From Saxidomus purpurata (lineage: Eukaryota; Mollusca; Bivalvia; Venerida; Veneridae), in the NCBI GenBank assembly GCA_022818135.1, contig JAFMSR010000012.1, positions 29,453,025-29,517,024 of the forward strand: a stretch of 64,000 nucleotides of DNA, written 5' to 3'. A program made the translations under genes and the position numbers. Position 1 is the stretch's first letter. Every line of letters starts with the position of its first letter. Below, piece by piece: positions 22,750 through 35,082 of this stretch. The notes under the pieces are model-generated. The model was not told the origin of the DNA, made no database searches, and saw only the letters and a list, made by a program, of their open reading frames with translations.

Positions 22750-23575
22750 CAATATTGAACAAGTTAACTGTTTTTCCGTGGGTCAAATTTGTAAAGAGAA
22801 CTCTAGACGAGCTTGGGTATAGTGATCTGTGGTAATCGCAGAATTTAAATATGAAACTGTTTCCAATACTACAGAAGCGGCTAAGAGATCAGTTAATTTA
22901 ACAATGGCACCTTTCAACTTCTGAGTCCCCAAATCTTGAATACTATGTACAGTACAAAACAGAATTTAAGTTCGAAAAATATCTAAATAATCATCTATTG
23001 AGAAAATACCTTACAAGACTTCGTTTATCGTCACATAGCTTAGCCATTGAAACAGGTAAATATACAGGTGTTGAAAGTGCTGCCATTACAATCTTATCGA
23101 AAATGAATATCATTTTGTCATGTGTTGCCCAAAATATAGAGAATTCCGATTAAAATTTCTCCCGAAAGTATGAAATAGATGGCCCAGCTCAAGTAAATGT
23201 GTGTCTCTTCTGAAATCAGAAAACAACTGCATAATGATAAGGTTAGGTAAATTTCTTAAAGAGGCATTCAAAATTAGAATTAATTAAGCAATGAAATATA
23301 CGTTTGTAAAGGGCCAATGGTTTATTCGAAGAAATTATGACAGATAATTTTGGTAAATTAATTAATTTTAATGTAAACATTTGATGTGTTTATACATCTT
23401 AGAAAATGTCCATATTTTTTTATTCCAATAAAATTGTTAAAATAAACTGAGCATGTAACATTATATTGAATGTATTTGTAATAATTTTGTTCGTTGCCAA
23501 AGTCATGTAAATGATGATTTGCAATAAAGGTATTGTTGCTGTTGTTGTTGTTGTTGTTGTTGTTGTGTTGTTGTT
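22750..23575 (+). mobile_element. LINE 3' fragment with (TTG)n tail
   Basis: Absent from the matching place in TenA copy A. Degenerate plus-strand frames read WVKFVKRTLDELGYSDLW, then YLTRLRLSSHSLAIETGKYT, in the style of LINE post-RT domains. A non-coding 3' end follows with AATAAAGG and a TTG-repeat tail at 23531-23574. Multiple stops. Confidence 0.7.
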
Positions 23576-24657
23576 TAAACTTTGAGTTCAGCGAAGTTGT
23601 ATTAGATTTGATTGGACTCGATTATAAGTTAACGTATATAATCTGTAGAATTTAATTTGTTAGTGACTCTCAAATAACACAGATTGTTCTCGTTCACAAT
23701 AAAAGACAACACAGCTTAAGCAGAATAGAAAACATTTATTTAACATTTTAGGAGGCACTGTCATGTGTTTAAGGATGTTTGTCAAAAAATGCTTATCATA
23801 CAGTATGTGCTATGTTGTATGACCACATGAATGGAACGAAATAAACATCTCTGTCTATAAAACATTGAACTAAACAAGGGAAGATACGTTTTACACTATG
23901 CAATAATTGTAAAGAATGGGAGGATATCCTAATAAAAGTTTATGCAATTTTAAAGCAATATTAATTAGCATTATCAAAATAGGTGCTACTTCAAAAAGCC
24001 AATTATGTTCGCAGAACAAAAGCGTTACATATATCCGGCGTGTATACGTTAGAAGAATCTTTATCCTTTACACAATAATAATAAATGTAGTTCAATTGTA
24101 TGTGAAAGATGACAACATGTGCAATGTTTAACAAGGACGTAAGTAAAGTATTTCAATAATTATTGTTTTTCAGAAAAAGTTCTTTGTAAGTCTTCATTTT
24201 TTTTGTCATACAAATGGCATGATTGTTTGCTAGTAAAAAAAAACGATTGTCAATAAATTATATGCAAATATACTGTAGAACAAACAAGAAAGAATAAAAA
24301 ATGCTTTATAATGAAATAAAATAAGTTGGTATAGAAGATTGCATGTCAGCATTCAACTTCAAAACTAGCCATGTTTGTATTTCTGGTTCCCAATTGACCT
24401 GGAACGACAAGAAGCATTCATGTTAAAATCTTCTACTACTTTTCAACGACTCTTTGTGCTTAAAATGCTTTTTTTTAAACAAATATTTTTATCGTGTTAA
24501 TTTATAAAATCTGATTAATATTTTTCTATTGTTAATTACTACCGTACAATGCATATATCGTACTAAGATTACAGTGTTCATGTTCTTCAAATAAAACAAA
24601 AACGCATTACAGTATACATTTACTTGTAAGATAAAAGATTGAGAAAGATAGTAAACA

Positions 24658-24840
24658 TTACATGGAAGAGAAAAAGGCAACTTCTCCTTTCATGCTTTCT
24701 TTATAGACTTGTAGAGCTGCTTTCTTCGTCATTTTCTGTTTTGAGAATGCATCGTTTATCACGACTTCATATTTCTTATAACCGTCGTATGTGGGGTCCA
24801 AACTTGCTGCTACCCACTTTTTATAGACTCCGAACTTGCC
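24658..24840 (-). CDS. TenA copy B exon 4 (terminal)
   Basis: 183 nt after acceptor attttcag, ending TAA. Encodes GKFGVYKKWVAASLDP to GEVAFFSSM. It has nine differences from copy A, clustered in the lysine-rich helix before the final segment. Confidence 0.85.
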   Translation of the reverse strand, partial: GKFGVYKKWVAASLDPTYDGYKKYEVVINDAFSKQKMTKKAALQVYKESMKGEVAFFSSM

Positions 24841-27700
24841 CTGAAAATTATGGTTGCGGTTTACATTGATACTAGTTATGGATATGAATAGGTAGCCTGG
24901 TTACTTTCTGAAGTTTCTGTGTTGCACATCATATACTTCTATCATCATTGCTTCATATAACTTATCTGATCTAGCAAAGGACTCGGCCGTTAAGAGCCGC
25001 TTCTCGCCTGTACCCAAATCTCATTAAATTGTTTTCTATAAAAAATCTGCATCATTTTCCAATTCATAAGTTGGGATCCTTTTTACGTAAACAGTGTCAG
25101 TTTCCGTACCACGGTATTTAAGCCAGAGACTCTGCAAATGTTTTCGCCGTCGTATTTGCGCATAATTATCAAGTCGACGTTTTTTCCGCCGATATTGAAC
25201 TGGCAGTCATAATCCTACCTTTTGAATCGAAATTACGTATCAGTTGTACTCGGTTATTAAATATTTTCAGACTGTGATGATTTCAAACTGACGATCATTA
25301 TTTAAATATGTATTCGCAAACGTAATGCAGTCCGCATACCATATCGACATGACATACAGTTTAAGTTACCAGGCAGCCATAATTATAGGAACCAACTTTC
25401 GATTATCAAAATGATTAATGAAATTACCCTTGCTTCTTTTTTCCAGTTTCACCGATCATGATCATTTTTTGCCTAGTATTTACGTTGTGTAACAGTTATC
25501 GGGTATTTGTCAATGAAATAAAAAATATGGCCATGTGAATTTGAAAAAAAAATATTTTCAAATTTTGCGTCTTTTCTTTAACACAAGAAGATGCATACGT
25601 GTAGGAGGAATGCTTTTGAATTTTGTACATGCAAGTGCAAAATAAATACTTGAATCAAAATGTATTTTGAAATGAATACACACCGATAACTAATGAAATT
25701 TAGAGTGAGCAGCACGAGTTGTCTTCAGAAATATAAAAAAGGATACTGAATGATATTTTGTTTTAATCTGAAAATATTGGGAAAATGAATTGATACTGAT
25801 GATGGCTTAAAGTTGCTTTCCATTGACGCATACTCGGTGCCCTAAGTCGATAGTAAAAACATACATAAACGTGCATTTAAAAGTCGGATGAAATCATACA
25901 CTATTGTATTTGTGCATAAACGAATTTCAAAATCTGCCAACAAATAATTTAATTGTATTTTTGCCTTGATTAACTACATGTAGTTACACTCAATATAGAC
26001 CTAAAAGCCGAAACTAATAGCTCTGGGGTTTACATTCAGTACGGTAGATCCAGGGTCTGAATCCCGATTCATGCCTTTGTCCATGCACCCAGTTTGACGG
26101 AAAACTTACTATAAGTACATCCTCATGATTGTAAAAAATCTTGACAAAGAATCTCAGTGAATCAGGTAAGTACACTAAACAAAACTTTTAACGCGCCACC
26201 TGCCCTTTTCATTCTTTTTTATTTACCGAGAGTCTCCATTTATGTCCTCTTATTTTTAGCTATCGCTGCACGAACGGCATCATATCTTGCAATTATGAAG
26301 ACATTGGGTAGATATTATCTGTTATATGAAATTTCAAAATGATTGAGTGGTACAAATTTCACATGGAAGAAAATTTTAAGAGTGGTTTTCCCAAGGAAGA
26401 GCATCAAGGCAAAAACACATGTTAAATCTACGGAGGTTTAAACGTTAAAGTAAAATTCTCTGCCACATGATTTGTGCCACTCGATCTTTATGAAATTCGT
26501 GTGACTGAAGTATAGTGTATAGTGACTAGTGTATTCAAAATGACTAGTGTATTCATAAATGCAAGATATGATAGCTTTCGTGCACCTATAGCTAAACATA
26601 AGCTGGCAGATATTGGAAGGGCTGATAGTTAAATAAAGAAGGAAAATGGCAGGTGGTGCGTTAGAAGTTTTGTTTAGTGTATGGTTTTCACTACGTGCAT
26701 TTCACAAACTAAAAAATAAAGGCTTGTTTCATTTATCTTTTTACCGTTTTTGCCATGAATCAAAACACTCACAATAAAAAAAGCGAATAAGCTTGATTAC
26801 TATTTAAAAGAATGCAAACTATTTGATTAACCTGTGGAAAATGAATTGCTTTGTAACCTGCCAAATTTCTCACATCGGTAGCAAATTTGCGTACAAGGAT
26901 ATATATTTATACAATCACCTTCATTTGAAAAATAAATCAACCATTTTCCACATTGAAGACGAAGTGGTTATCAAAATATTATATATCCGGCATTGCGCAT
27001 TTTTTATGAAAATTGCATTTAGTGTACTTTTGCCTAAATAACCTTCCCAAAATAGAATGTGTCATTATATTTTAAAACCAATCTGCACATTTTCATCTCT
27101 GCCATCCATCTATAACTTCCGCTTGATAACTCTTAGTATATCTTCATTTTCATCTATGTTAATTTGGTTTTAAAGTAATATTGATTTAATTATGTTTGCA
27201 TGATAGGAGGTGTATGTATACTTTAACTAAGCTATCACTGAAGGTGATCCATGCACCCTGTATATGCACTTAAATACAACCGATCTATGTTTGAAATTTT
27301 TGTTGTTTTTAACTGACGTTTAGCCTCGAAGGGCTTCTTCGGGGTATATACATACAAAATGAAACGAGTATGACGTAAGACACGTGATTAATGCAATAAC
27401 GAGCGATGACGCCAAAAACGTTATGAAAGCGGTAATACAATGGAGTTATTATCTTAGAAATGTGATCCAGAATGCCGGCTTTGCTCGAGTCATGAGTGCG
27501 GAGCACAGATTGGATTATCCGGTTGCTAGATGACGAGCCTTCAATTATATACCTTTGGGTACTTGTCAGCACAAATAAACTGAATTAAAATGACATTGTA
27601 AGCAAAATTAAAAAAATTTTTTTTTTTTATTTTTTTTTAAAAAAAAAAAAAAAAAATAAAAAAAAAAAAAAAATAAAATTTTTTTTTTATATTTATTTTT

Positions 27701-27756
<56 letters not shown>

Positions 27757-27839
27757 CCCCACAAAAAAAAAAAAACTAAATTTTTTATATTTTTATATTT
27801 ATTAAAAAAAAAAAATTTTTTTTTTTATTAAAAAAAAAA

Positions 27840-27891
<52 letters not shown>

Positions 27892-27911
27892 TTAATAAAT
27901 TAAAAAATTTT

Positions 27912-27963
<52 letters not shown>

Positions 27964-30701
27964 CTAAAATAGTTCACAATGTGTTAAAGAAGAACGACTA
28001 TAACTGAATACTATCCTAAATAAATACGTGAATAGTTAGATACATTGCTATACATGCATTTATAACTATTAAACCAATGTTTAATGTTTACTGAATTTGC
28101 TTAGTCTTGGTGCCAGGAATCAACATTTGACTCGTCTCATCTTTTACATTTTCTTTTTTAACAAGACATAGTGTTGGTTTCATCAATTACAGTCATTGCT
28201 TTTTAAAAATATAAAGTTTCTCTAAATTAAAAATAGTAATATGAGGAATACTTTTGCTCATGTAACAAAAAAGTAGGAAGCTGTCTCTCGAAAGGAAAAA
28301 CAAAGTTAAAAATGACTGGAGACTTAGAAATAGCTTATCAAGTTAAGACACTGTTCCAAGGCCCACTGTGATACTTTTGTATCACACTTTTCTTATTAAA
28401 ATGATGTGTTACCTACTCGTGCATTTCAACTATTCGAATGCTTTAGAACCAGACACAAAATAGAATGAAAAACTGATAGGAACAACATATTTAACTGAAT
28501 AATAACAGTACTGCATATAAAAATCCCTGCCATATTTATTAAAACACATAGATACATTGTTTGTTGCCCTATTATCAATTAATAGAACTGTTTGCCAGTT
28601 ATGCACAGTTAAGCAAAAACGGTTACATTTCAACAGCAAAGTTTGATTAAAGTAAGACCATAAGGAGACTTACCGATCCGGCATCAATTTGTTGACCAAG
28701 CCAGGGCCATAGTCTTGCACATGGTATCAAAGCAGCTACAAGATAAATGGGTTCCATAGACTGTGCAACATTGTTAAGGTGGTTGGTATAATTTTCACAG
28801 GCTTTTCCAAGACGGATTCCCATTGCTTCTTTGATATGCCATTTATTGAAAGCATTTTTGTATTCTCTGAAGAAAATGCAAAATAACTTATAGTTCAGGA
28901 AAGAATATAATGTTGTGATATTACATTTTGTAAATCTAAATATGCATGTATATCGAAATTAGGAATAATTTGCAAGTTTAACGTGCAAGTTATACTGTAT
29001 TTATACTGGGACTCTTGCTTCCAAGCTTTACTGTATGAGTTTCAAGATAACCTAATCTGGTTCTTTGTTCATATATGATTTATAGAACAGAACAGATTAA
29101 AAGAAAAAAAGATCTATTTTATCTGACAAACATATACATATACTTGGTGTTAAAACACGAATATTTAGAACTCATCTTTGGCAGTGTCATTCTCTAATTT
29201 TATTTTTCAGTACATGTATTGAATCCTGATATTCAAAACCGTGTTTTAAAATGAGGTTGTTACCTTTCGAAAGTTGTGCGATGTAAATGTAAGTACAATT
29301 CAAATGCACAAATATGAAGAAAATCATCTACCTGTAGCATCAATCAGTACTCAAAACTGACCGAGATATATCACAGAGGCCTGATGAAACAAAGCACAAG
29401 ACTTCAAGCACAAGCAAATTACAGGCTTCTGGTTTAGATTCAGGCTTTCCGCTTTATCCAAAATGATGGTTGTTAGGGATCATAAGGTGCTTTATCACAT
29501 GTTGACATGCATTTCCCACTCTTTCTCAGAATTCAACAAAACTGTACTTAGCCATTTCCAGAATACATTCAAATAATATGCTAGCATATCTACGAATGTT
29601 AAGCTTATCATAAACAAATGTCATACCTTTGATGACTATCAGATCTAGCTTGCAGAAATTGCTTGAGCTTCGGATCGCTTGTTCTGCTGATTGCAGTGTC
29701 AATACTTTTCTTTGCCCTGTACATGTAAATGGCATCCTGCAGGTTGTAGACTCCTGTTAAAAGAAAAACATGTGTCAAAACACTTTGTAAAAATATTTCT
29801 ATTTCAACGAGAGCTATGTGAAGCAAGAGACAATGTTGTCTGAATCGTCTTTTGAAGGAAAGGCTCAATTAGTAGCATGTAGGCTACGACTGATTCATAT
29901 CACTTTAATGTGTGTTATAAATTAAACACATCGTAAAATATAGTTTTAAGTAGTTATTTCATAAATTTATAAGCAAACCTGGCGTACCCTCGTAAAAAGA
30001 GGCCAAGTGTGATTTTGACCCACTGACCCAAAAAACTGTAGAGACCATAAACTCAGTAAGAAAATCATCCTATGAAGTTTTGAAGATTGTGGCTCATAAT
30101 TATATCCCAAAATATTGGGCAGAAATGATTTTACAAGTTCCGAGTCACTGTGACATTGACTTTTGATCCACTAACCCAAAAAATATATGTTTCATCTACA
30201 GATTACATGAAACCTTCAGGCTTCATGAACTTTAAATGAAAATTGTGACCTGTATAATGTTATTAAGGAAAAGCTAACGGAGTACACTGTGACTTGGACC
30301 CTTTACCCACGGACCAAATAAACAGTAGGGGTCGTCTACACAGTAAGACTAATCATCCTATAACTTTTGAATACTAAGGGTGATATAGATTTTAAGATAT
30401 TGAGCGGAAATGATAGTTGTTTTACACAAACAACAGAATTAAACACGATATCTGAAAAGGAAAGGATATTCTTTTGGAAATTAATGTTAAAAAATGATGC
30501 GGTTATACCGAAATCTGTAGGATCAAGTGAAACTTTCTTTAGTCCTTGAATGAACGGAGAGTCTAATGCTGCCTTATGGTAGGTTTCCGTTTTGTTCCAA
30601 AGGTAGTCAGACAGTTCTTCTCCATCGATACCACCTTGATGACTGACTATCAAACAGACTGTTGTTACCACTGCTAATACTAGTGCTGGATGCCCTCTCA
30701 T
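24658..30701 (-). CDS. Secreted TenA/THI-4-like protein, copy B (4 exons)
   Basis: Joining 30701-30509, 29753-29627, 28866-28674 and 24840-24658 gives 696 nt, 231 aa plus TAA, with the same intron positions and phases as copy A. Identity to copy A is about 83% by hand count (38 substitutions, one extra Glu in GEEL). The signal peptide is nearly unchanged. The TenA landmarks are kept: D71 and Y74 in NLQDAIYMY, C156 in ALIPCARLWPWLG, GVYKKWV and E224 in GEVAFF. Two sequons of copy A are lost (ISRT, QARS), while WNKT and ENYT remain. No frameshift or internal stop occurs despite many nearby insertions, which suggests both copies are still constrained. Intron 1 carries a GTGACC-type repeat (29985-30425). 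Intron 3 holds a TIR element and a low-complexity A/T block. A LINE lies in the 3' flank. Confidence 0.85.
25205..27380. other. 2.2-kb insertion block in intron 3 of TenA copy B
   Basis: No counterpart in copy A. Contains the TIR element at 26171-26681 and AT-rich sequence. A possible degraded tRNA-like B box (GGTCTGAATCCCG) lies near 26054. Confidence 0.5.
26171..26681. mobile_element. TIR element with probable TA target (Tc1/mariner-type MITE)
   Basis: Left end TACACTAAACAAAACTTTTA continuing ACGCGCCACCTGCC. The right end is its near-exact reverse complement (GGCAGGTGGTGCGTTAGAAG...TTTAGTGTA). TA at both borders fits a TA duplication. 511 bp, no transposase frame, so non-autonomous. Confidence 0.75.
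27608..27964. repeat. A/T homopolymer block
   Basis: About 357 nt of long alternating A and T runs with one CCCCAC island. It sits exactly where copy A has 2.8 kb of other sequence. Likely a poorly resolved or consensus-error stretch rather than true sequence. Confidence 0.8.
28674..28866 (-). CDS. TenA copy B exon 3
   Basis: 193 nt, acceptor tttcttcag, donor gtaagtc. Encodes EYKNAFNKWH through GQQIDAGS with C156 in ALIPC. It has 14 residue differences from copy A, the most diverged exon. Confidence 0.85.
29627..29753 (-). CDS. TenA copy B exon 2
   Basis: 127 nt, acceptor ttaacag, donor gtatgac. Encodes GVYNLQDAIYMYRAKKSID through SDSHQ and retains the active-site-type D71 and Y74. Confidence 0.85.
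29985..30425. repeat. Diverged GTGACC-type repeat in intron 1 of TenA copy B
   Basis: Repeated phrases TTTTGACCCACTGACCCAAA, GACTTTTGATCCACTAACCC and GTGACTTGGACCCTTTACCC, spaced about 140 bp. Related in style to 4590-5310 and absent from intron 1 of copy A. Confidence 0.55.
30509..30701 (-). CDS. TenA copy B exon 1
   Basis: 193 nt from ATG 30701 to donor TTTCG|gtataacc. Encodes 64 residues: signal peptide, GEELSDYLWNKTETYH and SPFIQGLKKVSLDPTDF. The 3-nt difference from copy A is the extra Glu. Confidence 0.85.
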
Positions 30702-30875
30702 ATTGTTTATGTTCTACAAGTGTATGAAATAATGTAGATTCAGACTTTCAGAAATCGAAAATGATATTTTCATCCGATTCTGGTAAATGACAACGTTGTT
30801 TATCTTGAATTCGATTCAATTATTAATTTCCTCGCGTATTATGGTAAACAGTCTTTGTTCCGAACAACCAAAAAA

Positions 30876-31039
<164 letters not shown>

Positions 31040-31480
31040 GTATATCAGTCCCAAGGTCAACTACTTCAGATCAAAATTCAAATATGATAAAAATCATGTT
31101 CATTTGCTTTTGATAATTTTGTAATTCTTCATTAATTTTTATGCAGTCTCATATTTGACAACACGTCGTGTAACTCTGAACATATACATATCTGTACATA
31201 TGTATGTTTTAATTTTAGCTCATCTGAGGATAGACGTCCATTTTGTTTCAGTCATTTCTTCAGCCACATGATTGGGGCAGATGGAAATTGACACTGATAT
31301 TCCTCAAATGTACAATACTCCATTCTATCCACCACTTTGGATGTCACGCCAAGCGAAATTTAGATACATTACAAAATATTCTTGCTTATGCCCCAATGTC
31401 CATTGCTAAGACTCCAGTATGAGACCGTTTATCAAGTACTCTACATCTCAGCTAAGTTTGTTCAAATCATACCGACTAGA

Positions 31481-32940
31481 ATCATTATTAGCCCTACACA
31501 CGGGCACTTCCTATCATAGACATATACCGGAGAAACAAAAATCAGTGGGTGATAATCATGATTTACCAAACACGTGGCTCCCAGATGAAGAGATGACTAA
31601 TCTATTTGCTAAACCAAAACAAATCAAACTTGTTTACATTCGTGTATACACTTTAATTTTACGCTTATACGCTAACTTTGCAAAAAGGCGTTTTAACACT
31701 TAAATACTGCTGATAGATTTCACACTGAGTGTGTAGTGTAACTATTTAATAATTTCAATGTTATATTGCAATTAAATTGCAAATCTGCATTATGCACATT
31801 CAAGATTTTATAACGCTGATATGATAACTCTTATATGTCATTGAGTAAAATGATAAAAAAAAACGTTTATAAAATTAAGACTTAATTATAAATCTCACTT
31901 ATGTATGTGTCAAGAAGTAGAAACAACCAGCAACTATATGTCAACGATAACCTATGTATTGGGGAAATACCGTGGTGTGACTAAGCAATTAAATCAATAT
32001 CAGCTTACCTGTTTTACTAGAGCCTTCTCAAATAATATCTCCGTTTGATAAATATGTTTGTCTTTTCACTGGTTAGGATGTGTATGTATTATATCTTTAA
32101 CAATGGCATTTACGTCAAAACTTTAAATAGATACAATTAACCAGATACAGAAAGAATATTGTCGACAATGCATTACATGCACCACTTAAAGATATATAAA
32201 TGGATACACTACTGAAACATTACGCCAAACAACGTTGCGCTATAACTTGTAAATACAACTTAACACTATGTGCCGATTTCGTACACGTTTAATACTTTTA
32301 ATACAAAGCCTGGTTATGAAACATTGGTTACAAAGTATGCGGGATTTAAAAGAATAGCATTTGTGACTTTTTATATGAGGTTAGAAAGATCAGCATTGGT
32401 GACTCACTGTGTAGTGTAAACATGTGTAGTGTAAACATGGTAAATGGAAATCAATAGATAATGTTAATATACTGCAGATAGTTTCCATACTTAATAATTT
32501 CTATGAGTTAAATTGCAACGACCACCAATGACTTTTGGTTTAAATGGTCATGAAATAATAGGAGGCACATTATTGTGGCTAAACAAGTAAATCACTATAA
32601 GCTTACCTATATATTTGATTAGCGCCTTCTCAAATTATGTCCTTTTATAAATGTGTTTGTCTTTTCACTGGTTAGGATGTTGTTTTTTTAAACTTAATTT
32701 CAGTGTGACAGTCACAAGATATATTTAACCGGAAACTGGAAGTATATTGTCGACAATGCATTTATATACACCACTTGAAACATGATTCGTTATTATTTTA
32801 TGTCTAATATTTTAGCTGTTAAATACACTTGAACAGAAACCTACAACTACATCAGTTGGTATTAGTGACTAATAAGCATTGGTGATTCATTACTTGGGAT
32901 AAGAAAGAATAGCATTAGTGACTCGATCATTACTATATTC
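31481..32940. repeat. Diverged direct duplication, about 600 bp apart
   Basis: 31715-32235 and 32400-32800 share AGCTTACCT, GTTTGTCTTTTCACTGGTTA and GTCGACAATGCATT in the same order. No coding sequence recognised. Confidence 0.6.
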
Positions 32941-32942
32941 GT

Positions 32943-33430
32943 AAAGTTGGTTTGCAGTTCGTGGTTCGAACTGCGGCTTCCGAACTGCAGACTTGTTCCT
33001 AGTTTGTGGTACGAATTGCGAATTGCAAACGAGTCACCAGCTCGCGATTTGACTTTGCGAATTATGGACTAGTTTTGACCAGTTCGCGATTCGCATTGCG
33101 ATCTGCATACTTATTGTCAGTTTGCAGTTCGGGGTTCGACTTTGCGAACTGCAAATTTGTAACCTGTTGGCAATTCGAGTAGCCAATGTGAACTACAGAC
33201 TAGTGGTCAGTTAGGAGTTCGCGGTTCGACTTTGTGAACTGCATACCAGTAGCCTGTTTGCGATTCGAAATGAGATTTGGGAACCGTCTACTAGTTGTCA
33301 GTTTGCGGTTCGCGGTTCTTATTGTGAAGGCAAACCTGTCATTTGTTCGCAATTCGAATTGCGATCTCCGAACTGCAGACTAGTTGTCAGTTCGCATTCG
33401 CAAACTACGAACAGACAACTAGTCTGCAAT
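32943..33430. repeat. GTTCGCGGTTCG minisatellite
   Basis: About eight diverged units of roughly 55-60 bp built from CAGTTCGCGGTTCGA, TTGCGAACTGCA and GACTAGTTGTCAG. Palindromic GCAGTTCGCGAACTGC-like cores make it strongly self-complementary. Confidence 0.75.
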
Positions 33431-34789
33431 GAACTGGATTGAATTATTTGAAAATCCTGAAAAATATACATATTCAGTAAGAAAAGGTAGTGTTCCTACA
33501 AGTTTCAATCAGTTAAGAAACAGAAAGAAAGAGTTATAGACAATGTAAAGTGGTACTAAATATGATTGTGAAGTAATTTTTATGAACATGACCACTTAAA
33601 AAGCAGGATACCTTTAGGTTTTAGCTGTCTATCTACATGCCATAGTTAATACACGGTTTGAAGTATTTGAATATATTCACTTAATGATTATTTATCAATA
33701 CTTGACCATTATCCGTTGAAAAAGTGAGGGGTTCTACTCTTTTCTCTATATCACTTATATAGAACTTACATAATATTTTCATTTGAATTAAATGACCAGA
33801 CTTCCATCGAAATTATCCCAAAATAGGCATAGATACTGCTTTTTATATATATTGCCCTGGGTGAGAGACATCAGTTCATAGAATTAGGTAATTGTAGTTT
33901 AGGTAAGCCTAATTCACCTAACAGTGTACATAATTTTTTTAATCATATTGTCTAACTGTTGGCATTTGATATAAGTCACCACCCCGTTTACCCTGGTACC
34001 TGAATAGCTGTCGGTGGAAATAAATATATGATAATTGTTGATTTTGGTGTAGTATCGCGTTATAATTTCGCGCAGCCACGAGTGAAAATGACTACTTTTG
34101 GTGTTCACGAGTGAAATTATTGTGATATTACATCGATACCAAACATTTTTCTGTCATCTTAACAACGTCATAGTCGTATTTGTTTCCGTCATTCAATACT
34201 CACTATACTGTATTTATTTCGACGTTAAACTTGGTAGAAAACTTTGATAATTTTCACTGAGCGGACTGAGTTTATCAAAATATTATCCACCAACCACCGA
34301 AAAACATGAAATAAAGTAATATAAAGAACGAAACTCTATTAACAACTGTGACTGGAAAATGCATTAATTGAAAGGTATAGAAACAGGTTATTTGCACCAT
34401 TTCCTACTTCATCTATCGCACTTAGTACCAGTTGGTCATTTAACAACTGATAAGAATTGTACACTATGATTGTTAAAGTTATGGCAAGCCAATCTGCTAT
34501 TCTTCCTTGAAATACGGGTTTTTCACAGACTTCTGCGCATGCATGAATATAGCGAATATCGACCGTATTATCAACTGAGGGGGCAGTTACACGCAACTTT
34601 ATAAGCGATATATACTGATATATTGATCTATCATTTATATTTGTTTTATAAAACACTTAAACGAGATTGTTAAAAGCCATTTATTGATGTTTAATCATAT
34701 TTATTCCTTTTAATCATTCAAATATATTCAAAGTTAATATTTAGAATGATCAACGAAAAAAGTAAACGACGGAAACATCTACTCGACGG
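33431..34789. other. AT-rich intergenic sequence
   Basis: No gene recognised. 34080-34330 holds CACGAGTGAAAATGACTA and CACGAGTGAAATTATTGTGA, which look repeat-derived. The open frame at 34339-34656 on the minus strand has no recognisable domain. Confidence 0.35.
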
Positions 34790-34799
34790 TTATTTTCTT

Positions 34800-34990
34800 A
34801 GTTAACCAAACCGCAATTTTGTTCGGCTCTCTATTACTCGCAGAACTGAATAATGGACGGTGAATAGATTCCTGTAAGCAAATGCATGGCTCCTGTCGAT
34901 AGTCAAAGACAACTTCCGAACAACTGCTGGATGTTTTTTGACGGCAGGTCTGGTTCTCTTTAATTTCTTGTTTACTAGTGTTTGGTAAAC
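34800..34990 (-). other. Conserved intron 4 segment of the MCT genes
   Basis: About 85% similar to 53990-54160 in copy B. In copy B it lies between exons 4 and 5, which join correctly without it, so it is treated as intron sequence retained from the duplication. Confidence 0.5.
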
Positions 34991-35082
34991 CACTGAAGAA
35001 TTTCAAGTTTTTAACCATAATGTTTTATGTACTAATAGCATCAAATGATACAAAGCTAAAACTCCAATGTGATATTACTTAC

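Noticed and set aside
34339..34656. 105-codon minus-strand frame as MCT exon 5 of copy A
   Set aside because: Sequence does not resemble MCT TM6-TM11 and lies outside the duplicated segment.
34800..34993. Conserved open frame in both MCT copies as an extra exon
   Set aside because: Exons 4 and 5 of copy B join in phase and give a normal MCT sequence without it, and the frame is interrupted in copy B. It is duplicated intron sequence.
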